64,000 nt of DNA from Marchantia polymorpha subsp. ruderalis. Taxonomy: Eukaryota; Streptophyta; Marchantiopsida; Marchantiales; Marchantiaceae. A program made the translations under genes and the position numbers. A model generated the notes under the pieces. The model had not been told where the DNA came from, made no database searches, and worked only from the letters and a program-made list of their open reading frames with translations. The stretch lies in assembly GCA_037833965.1 (NCBI GenBank), contig AP031354.1, forward strand, positions 12,192,001 through 12,256,000, given 5' to 3'. The first letter of the stretch is position 1. Every line of letters starts with the position of its first letter. Shown here one piece after another: positions 23,602 to 36,200 of this stretch.

Positions 23602-24519
23602 TGTTGGTGTGTTACTGTATTTTTTTAATATTGAGATCCTTTACAACCTATAAAATAATTAAATATGCATAAAAAACCTAAAGATAAAGTAGTATTTCTG
23701 TAAATAAGCTTTGTAATTGATCATGATATTAAACTTTGTACACTTATGGTACGTGGATATTTTAAATTTTATATAAATTTATAAATTTTATATAAATTTA
23801 TAAACTTATAAATCTTAAACTTAAATTAGTTTTTTATGTGTACAAATGATAATTATTTGTATACATAAATAGATTAATTAAGATTAAATGATATAGTAGT
23901 TGCAAGATCAATATAGAATGAAATACTTATTGGCAATTATACAATTTAGTTGAAGTTTGTTTTTAATGATGACATTTTTTTAATTGAAAATGTAAGTAAA
24001 ATTGCATTGGTTTTTTTTTAATTTACGTAATTTTATTTTTTGAACAGATATAAGACATTCAAGAAAACTTAATAAATATAACTCGATCTCTTATTTTGTG
24101 ATATGTATAGTTGGAATATAATAAATATAATATTAAAAAGTTTAGAACATGTTTAATTTCAAATATTATTAGTTTATCATATTTGAAAGTAATGGAGTCA
24201 TTTGACTAATTTATTCTTTTTCAATTATTATTTTTAATCAAAAATTTGCAAAAAAAATTTAACTTTTTTATTAGAATTATATTTTTTATAAATATAATTT
24301 TACTTTAATGATTATTTTTTATATTAAACATAGATTAGAGAAAATTAATTATATTATTTTTATTAAAATTTAAAATTATTTCTTACGTTAAAAGCATGAT
24401 TAACAACATCATTTCCTTTTTGTAATATTTTAGTGTAATTTTTATTGAAATTTATGTACATTGTGTATTTAAAAATTTCTTGTGATATGCAATTGTTTAC
24501 GTAATTCTTTTTGAGTTTA

Positions 24520-24737
24520 AAACGTGGGGTAAGGGTGGAGGGGATGTGCGGGCGTTCGAACGCTCGCACATCCCCGCCACGTGGGCCTCCTAAGGCCCAC
24601 GTGGCGGGGCTTAGGAGCACAAGCTGTACAGTCTGCTAAACCGTCGTAGTGGACCCCCGACTCTCACATGGCAACGACTCGAGAGAGCAAGTCCTCCCCG
24701 AGCGTCTCTTGCTGAAGTCGAGTCTGGGGTCCACTTC
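24520..24737. mobile_element. 218-bp GC-rich multi-hairpin insertion with 18-bp target-site duplication
   Basis: An identical 18-mer (taattctttttgagttta) flanks the insert at 24502-24519 and 24738-24755. The paralogous site in copy 2, near 26755, is empty. The insert folds strongly. Hairpin 1 is 24535-24557/24558-24580 (21 of 23 paired). Hairpin 2 is 24572-24588/24593-24609, 17 bp perfect, loop CCTA. Hairpin 3 has arms 24648-24663/24720-24735, one mismatch, enclosing an inner AGCAAG/CTTGCT stem. Hairpins 1 and 2 share bases 24572-24580, so they compete. The long duplication suggests target-primed (LINE-assisted) insertion of a structured RNA; a fold-back DNA element is the alternative. It has no ORF. 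Confidence 0.7.
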
Positions 24738-27300
24738 TAATTCTTTTTGAGTTTACTCAATATAATAACGTCATTCATTTTTATAGCAAAATATTTTATT
24801 TTTTAACTTTTTGGAGGTGAGTTTAATAATTGGTATCATCCTGACACTTTTTTTGCAACGAAACTAATATCTATATGAAAAAATATTATAAATTTATAAT
24901 ATTAATATAATATTAAATAATATAAATTTATAAATAAATTTAAATAAATTCTTCCTTAATCCATGAAAACTTATCAATAATATTATATTTTTTTTATTTA
25001 GTTAGATAGATTGCAAAATAAATTAATTTTATATCTTCAATATGTGATGGATTTGTGGTTTGTAAAATGTTTCGCTTACAAGAAGTAGTATCATGAAATC
25101 TCTAAAAGAATGGTATACCTACGACTTATTATTGCAATCCAACTAAATCATTGTTTAATTTTTATATTTTATTTATTTTTAATTTTTATGTTCAAAATTT
25201 TCAAATTATTTTTATTCAATTTATTTTTAGAATATAATTTTATTGGTTTTAAAATATAATGTTATTTTTATTTTTATTGATTTTTTGTCTAAATTTTATT
25301 TTTGTAATCTTAAATTGTTATGTATTTTATTTTATATAGAAATAATAAAATGAACACCTTATACAAAATTTTGGTTTCACATATCTAGGTCTAGTTCCAA
25401 ATCTACTTCTAATACGATATTTACTCCATTGTTTTTTATTAATACAGATTTACCTCATCGAGTTCATGTTTTCTGCTGATTTAGGACGTGTCGATGTTGT
25501 AAACATCGGATTCAAAGATTCATTTCCTCTGCAACTTGATGCTTCTAGCAACAACTCCAGCGACACACTTCCGCTACCACAATCTCAACTTTTGGCTCTC
25601 TCCTACAAAAACGGTCATGACCTCTTAATAAGATTCTGCTTTTATGCATAAACTATGAGGTTTGACTAATTGTTGAGTTTTCAAAAAAACCTTTTAGATT
25701 TTAAATCTTTTGAAATCTAAAAAAAAATAAATAAAATTTTTGCATGAATTTTAAAAATATATTTTTGAACATACACAAATTTTTTTAAGTGCATTAAAAA
25801 TATTTTTGGTTTTATTTTAGCAAAAAATAATAATTTTTTACAAAAAATAATTAAATAAATAAATATTTTATTTAATTTATATAGTCTTATTCAGTTTCAA
25901 AGTATTGTATTCATGTGACGGTGGTGTGTTAGTGTGTTTTTTGATATTAAAATAATTTACAACATGTGAAAATTTTAAATATGCATAAAATACTAAAAGC
26001 TAATGTAGTTTTTCTGTATATAAAGTTTTTAATTCATCATGATATTAAACTTTATGTTCACTTATGGTGAGTATATATTTTAGATTATTTATAAATTAAG
26101 TATGTGTACAAATGTTGATTATTTGTATACATAAAGTAAGATTAAATGATATAGTAATTGCAAGATAAATGTAGAATATAAAACTGCTTGGCAATTATAT
26201 AATTGAGTTGAAAATTTTTTCAAAATGATGGAAAATTTTTGAATTAAAAATAAAGTAAAATTGCATAGGTTTTTATATATATGTAATTTCATTTTAAAAC
26301 ATGCATAAGACATTATAGATAATTTAATAAAAAAAAGTCATTCTCTTATTTTGTGATATGTATAGTTTGAATATAAAAAATATGATATAAAAATTTTAGA
26401 ATATTAATATTTTATTATACATGAAAGTAATTGAGTCATTTGATTGATATATTCTTTTTTAATTATTATTTTTCATCAAAAATTTCAAAATTAAAAATTA
26501 CTTTTTCATTTTAATGATATCTTTTATAAATATAATTTTACTTTAATGATAATTTTTATATTAAACATAGATTAAAGAAAATTGATAAGGATTATTTTTG
26601 ATTGAATTTTATAATTATATCATACATTGAAAACATTATTGAGAACATCACATCATTTTTCTCATGTTTGCAATACTTCTATGTTATTCTGATTGGAATT
26701 TATAGACATCGTGTAGTTGTAAATTTCTTGTGATATGCAATTATTTTCCGTAATATTTATTCAGGCAAATTCATATAATAACGTTATTAATTTTCATAGC
26801 AAAAAAAATTATTTTTGAATTTAATAACTCATGACGTCTAAAAATGTTTTTTTGCAAAAAAATTAATCTCATATATGGAAAAATATTATAAATTTGATTA
26901 CATTTATTTTTCCTTTATCCATGACAACTTATGAATAATATTATATTGTTTGTTATTTAGTTAGATAAATTGCAAACTTTTTGGCCAAGTTTGTGAAAAT
27001 TTGGGAAAAATTAAATTGAGTTTTATCTTTTCATTATTTGATGCACATATCTCTGGAACGGAAAATGTTTCTTTCAAAAAATAGAGCCATGAAATCTGAA
27101 AATAATTGTATAACTACAACTCATTGTTGCAATCCACCTATTAGTCATTTCAGGCATAAATTTTTTTGTTCGATTATAATACTTTCGTGGTGGCTTTTCA
27201 AAACATTTATTATGAATGAAACTAAAAAAAATAAAATTTCACTCTTTCATCCCTTTTGATTATTCAATCTATTGCTTATTACATTCATTTACAAAAGTTC

Positions 27301-28389
27301 TTTTATTTTAGTTTGGTATCACATGTTGGAACGAGGCAACGAGTAATGATAATCCGACTCGTTTGGGACAATTCCAGCGTTCACTAATGTCGGTGTCTTC
27401 CGGGAATTTCGAGACGAATTCATGGTTGTCAGGAAGTTCATTGATCTAAGTACAAGGTTTAGGGGAGGGGATAGGAAAGGGTATTTTCCTTCTTATCTCT
27501 AGCTCCAAGTACCCGTTAGATTTTATTTGTTAGATATGACGACCAAGACTGCTACGACTTCGACAGTGAAACTCAACGATGAGAAAAAATGTTATTTTTC
27601 TGGATGGATTCTCGTAGTCCTGTTCCGGCGGCATTTTCCTTTTTGATGCGCACAATTATACGCGATGTACTTTTTCCTTCCGCATTCATATGTTTTGCCT
27701 GAGGCACTCAAGAGAGTTCAAAGGACATGCACAGAATCTCCGTGAACGAAGGGAGAGGCAGCATCCAAACGCACCAAAGAGGCAGTTACATCGATGAAGT
27801 AAATGATATCTTCTTATCTTATGAAAGTTAGAATATATAATTTCATCTTGGAAAGTCCTTATTTTAAACCCTAATGCTGTTATAAGGACGAATCTTTTAT
27901 GAACGCGTGGACCTGCAAACCGGGAAACTATGCAATTTTCCGACTCTTCCCTATTGGATGTGTTATATATATATATATATATATATTACATTCATCAAAC
28001 GGAAAAAAAACATTCATCCGCATCTTGTGCGCCGAAAGCATGCGCCTCTCGGCGTGTGATGGAAACCTTTTCCGTGTTGGCCCGTTCCTCTTTAGATGTG
28101 ATGAAATATATAAATACTTCAGCATGCTCCTGTTCTTCCGTCGTGGATAAAGTGTTTAGGGAATTCCACGAGGTCACGCGATCGACGACTGTAAGAGAAG
28201 ATGCTCGCTCTGATTCGTCGGGAGACGGCGTGTGGCCGTCCATCGGGCCAGGAACACATGGCCCTGCCGAGTCGGAGAACTGCGAAAGTGACCGGCAGAT
28301 TGAAACGGCAGCGAAAGCTACGTGGCCGTCTCTAAAGTCAGAGACAACTTGACAAGAACCTTATTATAACGGACGCTACATCCTCATCT
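27301..28389. other. Intergenic between AT-rich block and CpG-rich promoter region
   Basis: Composition rises toward normal. It has no recognised gene. A (TA)n run lies at 27964-27986. The short frames around 27900-28350 have no similarity I recognise. Confidence 0.45.
27964..27986. repeat. (TA)n microsatellite
   Basis: Uninterrupted alternating TA for 23 bases. Confidence 0.95.
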
Positions 28390-28990
28390 AGTAAGCCTAG
28401 ATTTGTCGGACCCGGGCCGTGAGATGGAAATCGGACGGCGAGGGGGGGCTCCCGGTCGCGTCGACGATGCAGCCAAAATGGAGATACCTGAGCACAACAT
28501 CAGCGGGAGCGAACGGCATGGACCGGGGGGCCCTTTTAACGACTTGGTTGTAGATCTCGAGACGGTCCAATGGCACCCGACGGCCAGGAACCTCGATAGT
28601 CCGGCAGACGGACACAAACCATCTGTCAGCCCGTCGTGACACGCGGCGGCGCGGTCCGGGACAAGGGAGGACGGTCGAAAGGGGTCGGCCAGTCGGCCTC
28701 GCGCATCGACGGCGCGCGCTCGGACGGAGGCGCCGATCGGACGGCGGTCCTCGGACGGTGTCCACGGGACCCGTTGCGGGGGCGATCGCGGGCCGACCGG
28801 GCAGGGCCGGGGAAAAACTGGCCCCCACATTCCGCTCGCTGGCCAGAGTCCTCAATAACCAGGCAAACGTATTTATAACGCGCTCTCGCCTGCTCCGCTT
28901 GCTCGCCTTTCCCTGCTGCCTCGCTCGCCCGCCCCCGGCCCCCTCCCATGAGTCCCATCCGATCCCATCCCCCACCCGATTCCTGCCTTA
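28390..28990. promoter_or_regulatory. CpG-rich region upstream of the TFIIA-L gene
   Basis: About 600 bp of markedly GC- and CpG-rich DNA, in contrast to everything left of it. The word tcggacgg occurs at least four times (near 28431, 28719, 28737 and 28751). It is followed by a pyrimidine-rich leader. It lies directly upstream of the TFIIA-L transcription unit and is the best candidate for its promoter. Its long frames on the minus strand reflect composition. Confidence 0.5.
28870..28878 (+). promoter_or_regulatory. Possible TATA box for the TFIIA-L transcript
   Basis: TATTTATAA stands alone at the right flank of the GC-rich block, followed by a C/T-rich stretch of the kind common in plant 5' UTRs. 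The distance to the start codon (about 1.35 kb) implies a long leader or a 5' UTR intron, which I could not place. Confidence 0.4.
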
Positions 28991-30225
28991 CCTTCCCTTC
29001 CCTTGCTCGCCTTCGCTGGGCTTGCCTGTCATCCAAGTGCATGAGCGAACAAAGAAGTGAGCGCAGGCAGCCCCGCTTGGCACATCATCATCCAGCCCTA
29101 CTTCCTTGTGACCTCGTCTGTCTGCTGCTGCTGCGACTCTTTAGCAGGCCATTCCATTCCATTCCATCCACATGCCGAGCCATTCTTATAAGAGCGAGCA
29201 AAGCTCTCTCATAAGACGCTCCGCTTGCGTTGCGCTCGTGCTTCTGCTGCTCCTTGTGCATTAGAAAATAGAGCTGCCACCTGCAAGTGCGCAGCGGGCC
29301 TCAGAGCTCGACGAGCATTCGGCCACTTGTTGGCTGCCGCCATTGGTTTGGAAATCCTTTCCCAGCGCGATCTGCTTGCCGATCCGCGGTTTGGTCTGCG
29401 CACGCACGGATTCGGGTGCCGTTGATGAGGTGCGAGGCAGGGCAGGGGCCGAGAGAGGGTGGGAGGGAGAGGAAAGAGCTGAGCGTCTCATCGGGCCGAG
29501 GTTCTTTGTCTGCCTGCCTGTCTCGGTGATGCTTCACGATTTCGTGGAGATTGCCCTCTTTTGTTGGTCGAGGTGTGGCGACTTCGGGGTTGTCGGTGTC
29601 CTGCCTCTTTCCCGTCTCACGCCCTTGTCTCTGTGAATGGTCTCTAACGCGAGACCATCACTGACCTTCACTTCGGCCCCTGTTTGTTTCCACATTACCC
29701 CTCTCTCTTTGCCAAATTTGAGGAGTGGGCGGAATTCCAGTATTTTTTTCAGTCCCTGTTGTAGGAAACCCTCTGACAGGGATCTTCGTGGGGAATCCAC
29801 TTGCATTGGCGTTTCAAGGATTGAGACTGCCCATGCGAGCGTCAATGCCTCGGATAGACAATTCAGACCTTTAATTCTTGCCGCCTCTCCCTCGTCAAAA
29901 GCGAGGTTTTAGCAGCCTTGTGTCATTGGGCCCATTTCATTATTCTTCATTTGAGATATGCCAGATCAAGAGCCTGAACTCCCGGTTTTCTAGGACTGAA
30001 GCATTCGATCCCAGTTACTTTCTACCGCAACACGCGGGACGTGTGGTTGAAGACGTTATAGGGTTCTTGTCGATTATAAGTCGAGTCCAGAATTTCACTC
30101 AGCCGGGAGCGCTTTGGAAGCTGAACACAGCAGCGAAGATATTCTGCGAGGAATCGGCTCTTTGAGCTCCGAAAGGCGGAACAAGGAGGATTGCAGGGTA
30201 GCTTCAGGTTTCCAAAATTAGTCGA

Positions 30226-33200
30226 ATGGCGCAAGTCAAGGGGCAGCCGAAGGAGAAAGAGCCTCCTACCAGCGTAACAAGTGTGTACCTGCACGTCGTG
30301 GAGGACGTCATTCAAAATGTTCGGACAGATTTTCAGAGCGAGGGCGTAGATGAAAACGTGCTGAACGAACTTCAAGCGGTGAACTCTCTTGACCATTCTT
30401 TCTCCTCTTCACTTATATCATTCACAACTTGCTCATTTTTTAATGAATGGCCTTCGAAGTGAGAGCAAAAGCCATCGCCTTGTTCAAAGTGGATGCTTGC
30501 CTCCGAAAGTCCACCGCTTGCTTGTCGTGAGTCGCGTACTTTGAGGTGCCTGTATAGAAATGTTGTCGGAACTGGAGACTGAAGGTAGGTTCCTATTCTC
30601 TCTATCTCGTCCAAACGGATATTTTAATGCAAGTTGTTCTTATGACTTGAATACACTGCTGTTAATTGTTCTTCACTAGTGAACTGTAATTTTGCTCTTA
30701 AGCTGCTTGTCAAGAAGCAACCAGGGTCTCCTTAACGAGTGAATTCTTCAAGTATGGATTCTGAGTTTGTTGTCTTAGAAGCCACTGAGCTGATTTACTT
30801 TCAGTCAGCACTTTCAGGTCAGTGATGGTGTCCCTTCTTGTCCTGATCAAAATTCATATTGAAGTGTATGGCTCCTTTTCTATGGGAGAGACGGCAGTTT
30901 CTATCCACTTTTCAGATCATTAAAAATAATTCTGGGCTCTAGAATTGCTTGAACGCCTCTACTGGGAGCCAGAGATAGGAGCTGGTGAAGCTGCCTGTTA
31001 CTTGTGATGTAAAGGCTAACGCAATGCTATGTTGTTGTAGAAGAACTCTGGGACGGTGCATTGCCACCTCCCTATACATACGGACCACTGTGAAGTCACG
31101 ATTATTCATTCCATTATTATTGTCTATACTTTTTATTCTCGTTTATTTGGGACGATCGTTCTGGGTCCAGTTTATCCGTTATCTCCCTTGGTTCGTGGTC
31201 ATTTCTCTAACTCACTGAAAGTGACACATGCGTGACGTAATTTCAGTTCATAATGCACCAGGGAGTAATTAGTATTGTTTTTACTCAGCTTCCATGCTGC
31301 CTCAGCATCCTCCCAATTGTTTTCCCCTCGGGATTCTCTGGTCTATCCCTAGCCGCTCAAGCATGATAGTTGTAAGCCTCGAGAAGGTCTGGAAGTTACG
31401 AGAGCCGCATAATTTCGAAGCACCTCTTGCACTTTCTGATTCCACAATAGGAGTGGGTACCACTATACCACTGAGCAAACGTTTCCTTCGGAAGAAGAGG
31501 AGAATCACTTTAATGCCCCCGAATTTTGATTATACCAATTAAAGATGAAATCCTCCACCTTGGGTACTTGCCTGAATATTATAATCCAGAGCAGGGGCTA
31601 TCTCTTAAACACCAAGAAGTACAAGATGGACCTCAGCCAAAACTGTACCCTGTAAGGAGGTGTGTACTCTCGATTCAAAACCAAATAGGCCCTGCCTTCT
31701 TGCTTGACTCGTTTCGGTTTTAAGTCCGGATTTGCTATATGAAAAGTCGGTCCATTCGAAGCCTTCTTAGCTAAGTATGAAACGTGAGGACAGACATGCG
31801 ACTGTGCCAGTCGTAGTAATCCTTTTTGTCATTGGATACCGTTGTCGAATTCTGCTTCCTTCTGAACCAGTCGATTTTGTAGCACTGTCTATCGTGGGTT
31901 CTTCGGTAATCGCTCAGCTGGGAAAGGCTCGACTTTAACGAACTTCGTCTTGTTCAGCGTCTTTTGTCGAGATTTGGCAAACAGTCACAACGCAGACTAA
32001 CCTGGGTTCTTTCGCAATTTGACAGTTATGGGAATTGAAGATGATGCAAGCTGGTGCGATTCAAGGAGGACCACCAACAGAGGCTGCACCAGCACCAGTA
32101 CCTGCCCCAGCAGCACCTGCCAAGGGAGTCGCTGCCCCAGTTACTCCTGTCCACGACCTGAACGTGCCCTATGAGGCGACTGAGGAATATCAAACTCCAA
32201 CTGTGGAGATGCTTTTCCCTCCTGTAAGCTGAATTTTCTCTTCTTTTGCTTGTCGAATTATGCTGCCAGGACGAACAGCAATTGGATTTTACACAAGTAC
32301 TCCTTCAAGATTCGAATATATTCCTGTTACGCTTCCTGCTCTTCACCCGCGTGGACTTTGTTTGAACCTACCATTTCATTGTAGTTTTTTCTACTTCTGA
32401 ATTTCATTGTAGTTTTGTGTTAAGTTTTCTCATCGTCATTACTAAACGATGCTGGATTTCACAAGACTGACGAGTTGATGACTCATTTAACCCGATCCTC
32501 TTCACAAGACAGACTGACGTTTGCGCTTGTAGATGAACAAGTGGCTTTAAAGTAGATCATGTCTTGTTTAATATAGGTGTGCTAAACAAAGTAGCAGCCT
32601 TCTCGTAATTAATCTGCTGGAGTGGTCATGACCTTCACCACAGACTCCGCAGGCAATGACGCCACAGGTCATGACACCTCTCGCGATGACTCCTCAAGCC
32701 ATGACTCCACAAGTTGATGTTATGACACCAATCTTGGATATGCCTTCGCCTGCTTTGACAAGCTCCGGGGAGCCGATTATGTTTCAGTACTTGCCTGCTG
32801 GTCCAAGTGATTCTGGAGCCGGTGGAAATGGCTTGGACCTGGATACCAAGCTTGGGAGGCCTTCACCTTACATGGTAGTTGTATGCCCCTTGTTAACTTT
32901 CTGTATATGTGCTCGTGACGTTGACTTTTAGATCACCTAAGTATGGGCAGGTATTACCTCACTTTTAGAGTGCTTGTGCAATTATACTCTTTTCATTCTT
33001 CTCATTCTTTTCATTTCTTGTGTTTGTAAATTCAGCAGCAGCCTAGTCCCTGGATGACCAAGCAGCGGGGTGTGGATGTAAATATAGGTGAGTGCCGTAA
33101 TCTGTAACGTTTGTCAAGCAGGAGTCAACTGAAGATCATCTTTTTCCTGGGCTTTATTTATAAGTCCCTTTGTTCTCATTACTTCACCTAACTATTTGAA

Positions 33201-36200
33201 AAGGCCTCCATGAAGGAGTTCAATCTTTAACTGAAGAAGAAACGTGAAGTTCTTTATATCATAGATTACTTTGTTGTGGTTCTGGTGGTAATACGGCCTT
33301 TAAGGTTTAAGCTTCAAGCATACATTGATCACGTACATTTCTGTATTATTTTTTCTCAAATAATGGAATGCCTAGGTTTGTGTCTTGGACTTCAAGATTT
33401 CTCTTCTAAGCTCTAGTTCATTAAACTGGGATGATATCTTCGAATAATGTATTATTGAATCTTAAAGTTCTAGTATATTTTTGCGTTGTGTTTAATCGGT
33501 CTTACATACTCATTGTTTCAAGTAATAATATCTCTAAGTGTACATATTTAGTTGTCTCATAAAATTTGTGGATTTCATAGCTTGTCTGGCTATAAAATTC
33601 GCGTGCCTGCCTGAGCGGTGCAAGTAGTGAAACACTAAGAAAATATTTAAAATTTGAATCAGCATGGAAAGAATCTTGTTTCTTATAGAACGTCGTATTA
33701 CTGTCAGCCTATTGTCCTCGCTCTTTTCTCTATCACCAAATTTTCTATGACGACGAACCAAAAGAATGTCCACTTGTGTGTATTAGATATGAATGCGGCT
33801 TACGAGGAAGGTCAAGAGGAGGACGAATATGGACAACAACCAGTTACAAAGGTGAGTGATGTTCTTGTCTTTTTGTGATATTACGCAACGTCTAAGTAGC
33901 AGTAACTCTTAAGTAGACTTTTGGCGGTTCGCTTACAATCCGATAGTTTGTAAGAGGTTGCTTGCAGTTTTACTCCTTTTCCATATGCATACTTTTTTCC
34001 ATCTACCTTCTCAAATAATTCAAATTTAAATTGGGAAATCCTTTTAGTATATGGTGCGTGGACATTAATAATAGTTTTCGGAGAACAGGACTTCTTCCAT
34101 CTGTCGACAGGAAAGCGAAAGCGAGAGGACATGACTACTGGTTCTTACATTCAAGGTTACAATATCCCTCAAGGAGATGGAGCACATCAGGCTCTTCCCT
34201 CTCATCTGGTAACACTCGAAAACTAACGATGATAGTGGAAGGATTGAAGGTGCATATTGATTGCGATTGTTTTTATTTCAGGGCATTTGTCTTAGGACGC
34301 TCTTCAAGTAACTAAAATACCAGTAAACTTGTTCAGGATAAATCATATGCTGCAGAATGGACTTCGCAAAGATCAGCCGCAAAGAACCCTGATCCCAGAT
34401 TATGGAGGCAGGAAGCTATTGTCGCGGATGCTCGTGTAGCTTCCTTGGTGGGAGAAACTACAACTTCTAGGGAAATTCCACAGCAGGATGGCATGGATGA
34501 CGACTACGATGATGTAAGTGCAGTTCACTGTGGCTGACAGTATTTGTCTTCTGGATCTAAAGCATGATCTCGTCATTTAGAGAAAATAATGTACTGTGTT
34601 GTTACAGCACAAGAAATTCTCTTCACACATGATTTTTGAGTTGGAGACCAGAACTCGCTTTGTAGTTTGCCGTTCATGCTCTATGGTCAGCAGCGATACT
34701 AGTTGATATTGCTGATAATCCACTACATTCTGCGACGTTCATATCTCAATTAGCCACATTGTCGATCAGAGTTGAACCTGCACTTTTGAAACTTAAGTTC
34801 GGGACGTGACAAAGCTAATATCTCAATATAAGATATCTGTCTCACGCTCCTGTATAACAGGAGCCCTCTAGCTCTGACAAATGAATCACTAGTAACTGTG
34901 TTTTTTCAAACTCATTTTGCCCGTGTGAGGTGATTTGTGTCAATGGAATGAGGACTTCCTGAGATTATTGTGATAGATGCAGTTACGGTTCTCGTACAGA
35001 AACTGGAAACCACACTTCTCTCCAGCTGGGTCTCGAACTAGCCATCTGTAATCTCTCTTGGATGTTCTTCGTCTGAAGACATGTCCATAACCGGTGTCTT
35101 CCTTATCAATCACAAGAAGACCAACATTACGCAATTTGCACAACGTGGGGCAAGGATGACGAAACTGTAGTGGATTGCATTATCTGATGTAATGCAGCCG
35201 ATGCACTCATTTGAGCGTTATTCTTTTCGTACATTTGCCTATGGCTGGAGTCTAAGCTGCATATTGAATTTTCGAGTTTTGATCCTAAGGCCAAAGCAGC
35301 CGCACCTTTTGAACCGTAGCTACTGGGGCTTTTGTAACTGTCAGTTGGAGGAGTTGGTGAAGTTTCATGCTTGATACGAAACTCGGAAAGTGAGCTCATC
35401 CTAGACAATTATCCCCTTCACCATAGTTTTACGCCGCTCTCAAGTTCATCTGGAACATGTTTGAACCTTGCTAGAACGGTAGATCATTGTGAGCTTCTGG
35501 CTGTAGGGAATTTTATATAGCAGCCTCTATGTCTAGCTGCATCAAATGGTGCAAGTTGTATGAGCATCGAATATTAAGATAGAGCAAGGATACATTCAGC
35601 TTTTAGACATGCTAAAATAAAAGACTGGATGGCAAGTAAATAGACAGGTTATGCGGTTCTGTGCAGCCGATCTATCTGAGAAATTCCATCATCGTCACGT
35701 CTTAAACCCCGCTTGCTTTTATTGCTTAGATCTACAATCTGACGATCCTCGTCCCACAAGTTATCAGTAGCGGAGTTCAGGATTGTAGAGCCTTAGAGGG
35801 ATATAAGCTCACAGGATGTCTTGCATCTAACTTTTCGGCTAACAAAAGAGCTTCAAGCGGGGAGGGTGAGTCTTGTGGACAGGTTTAGCATATATGCAAA
35901 TGTCAAATACACCGTTGTATCAGGCACTACCTTAGAAAGAGCTTCTCTTGTTGCACGTCCCGTGTTTGTGCTCCTCGGTCTCCTTGCGCTTGAAGTCCTT
36001 GCTGTGTATCACGTCTCACTTTAAATGTTGATAGTCGTCTGCTTACAAGCTAAATTTACAAGCTCATGCTCTTTCGGGTAACCTTACCCTCTGATTGACA
36101 TATATGTTGCAGGGTGTTGCCGAGGAAGATTACAATGAACCTGGAGAGGAAGGTGGGGTTTATACTTTAATCTTTAGGTTAAGGTTAATAATCTCGAATT

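Larger units (their letters stand above)
23180..27150. repeat. Diverged tandem segmental duplication, two copies about 2.44 kb apart
   Basis: Copy 1 is about 23180-25155 and copy 2 about 25620-27150. Shared landmarks in the same order are aaactatgag (23211, 25650), aaatatgcataaaa, atcatgatattaaactttat, cttgtgatatgcaatt, tataataacgt and attgcaatcca. Copies differ by many substitutions and small indels. Copy 1 has two extra inserted segments (23483-23601 and 24520-24737) that are absent from copy 2. No protein is encoded. Confidence 0.8.
18400..27300. other. Very AT-rich, gene-free block
   Basis: About 9 kb dominated by A and T runs, with no recognisable protein. It contains a minisatellite, a 226-bp-spaced duplication, a diverged ~2.4-kb tandem duplication and GC-rich islets at 22.5-22.9 and 24.5-24.7 kb. 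The composition is what heavily methylated, long-silenced repeat DNA looks like after C-to-T decay; that is inference. Confidence 0.7.

Noticed and set aside
24520..24737. Hammerhead ribozyme or retrozyme in the GC-rich insert
   Set aside because: The conserved CTGANGA and GAAA cores are not present on either strand.
28390..28800. rDNA or spacer fragment
   Set aside because: GC-rich, but no recognisable 18S, 5.8S or 25S sequence.
28397..29042. Several long overlapping frames on the minus strand in the GC-rich block
   Set aside because: They overlap each other in all frames, are Arg/Pro-rich, and are what high GC content produces. No conserved motif.
34940..35143. Minus-strand frame and a B-box-like word (gttcgagaccc) inside TFIIA-L intron 7
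   Set aside because: No A box or cloverleaf, and the frame lies in an intron of a well-supported gene; no motif recognised.
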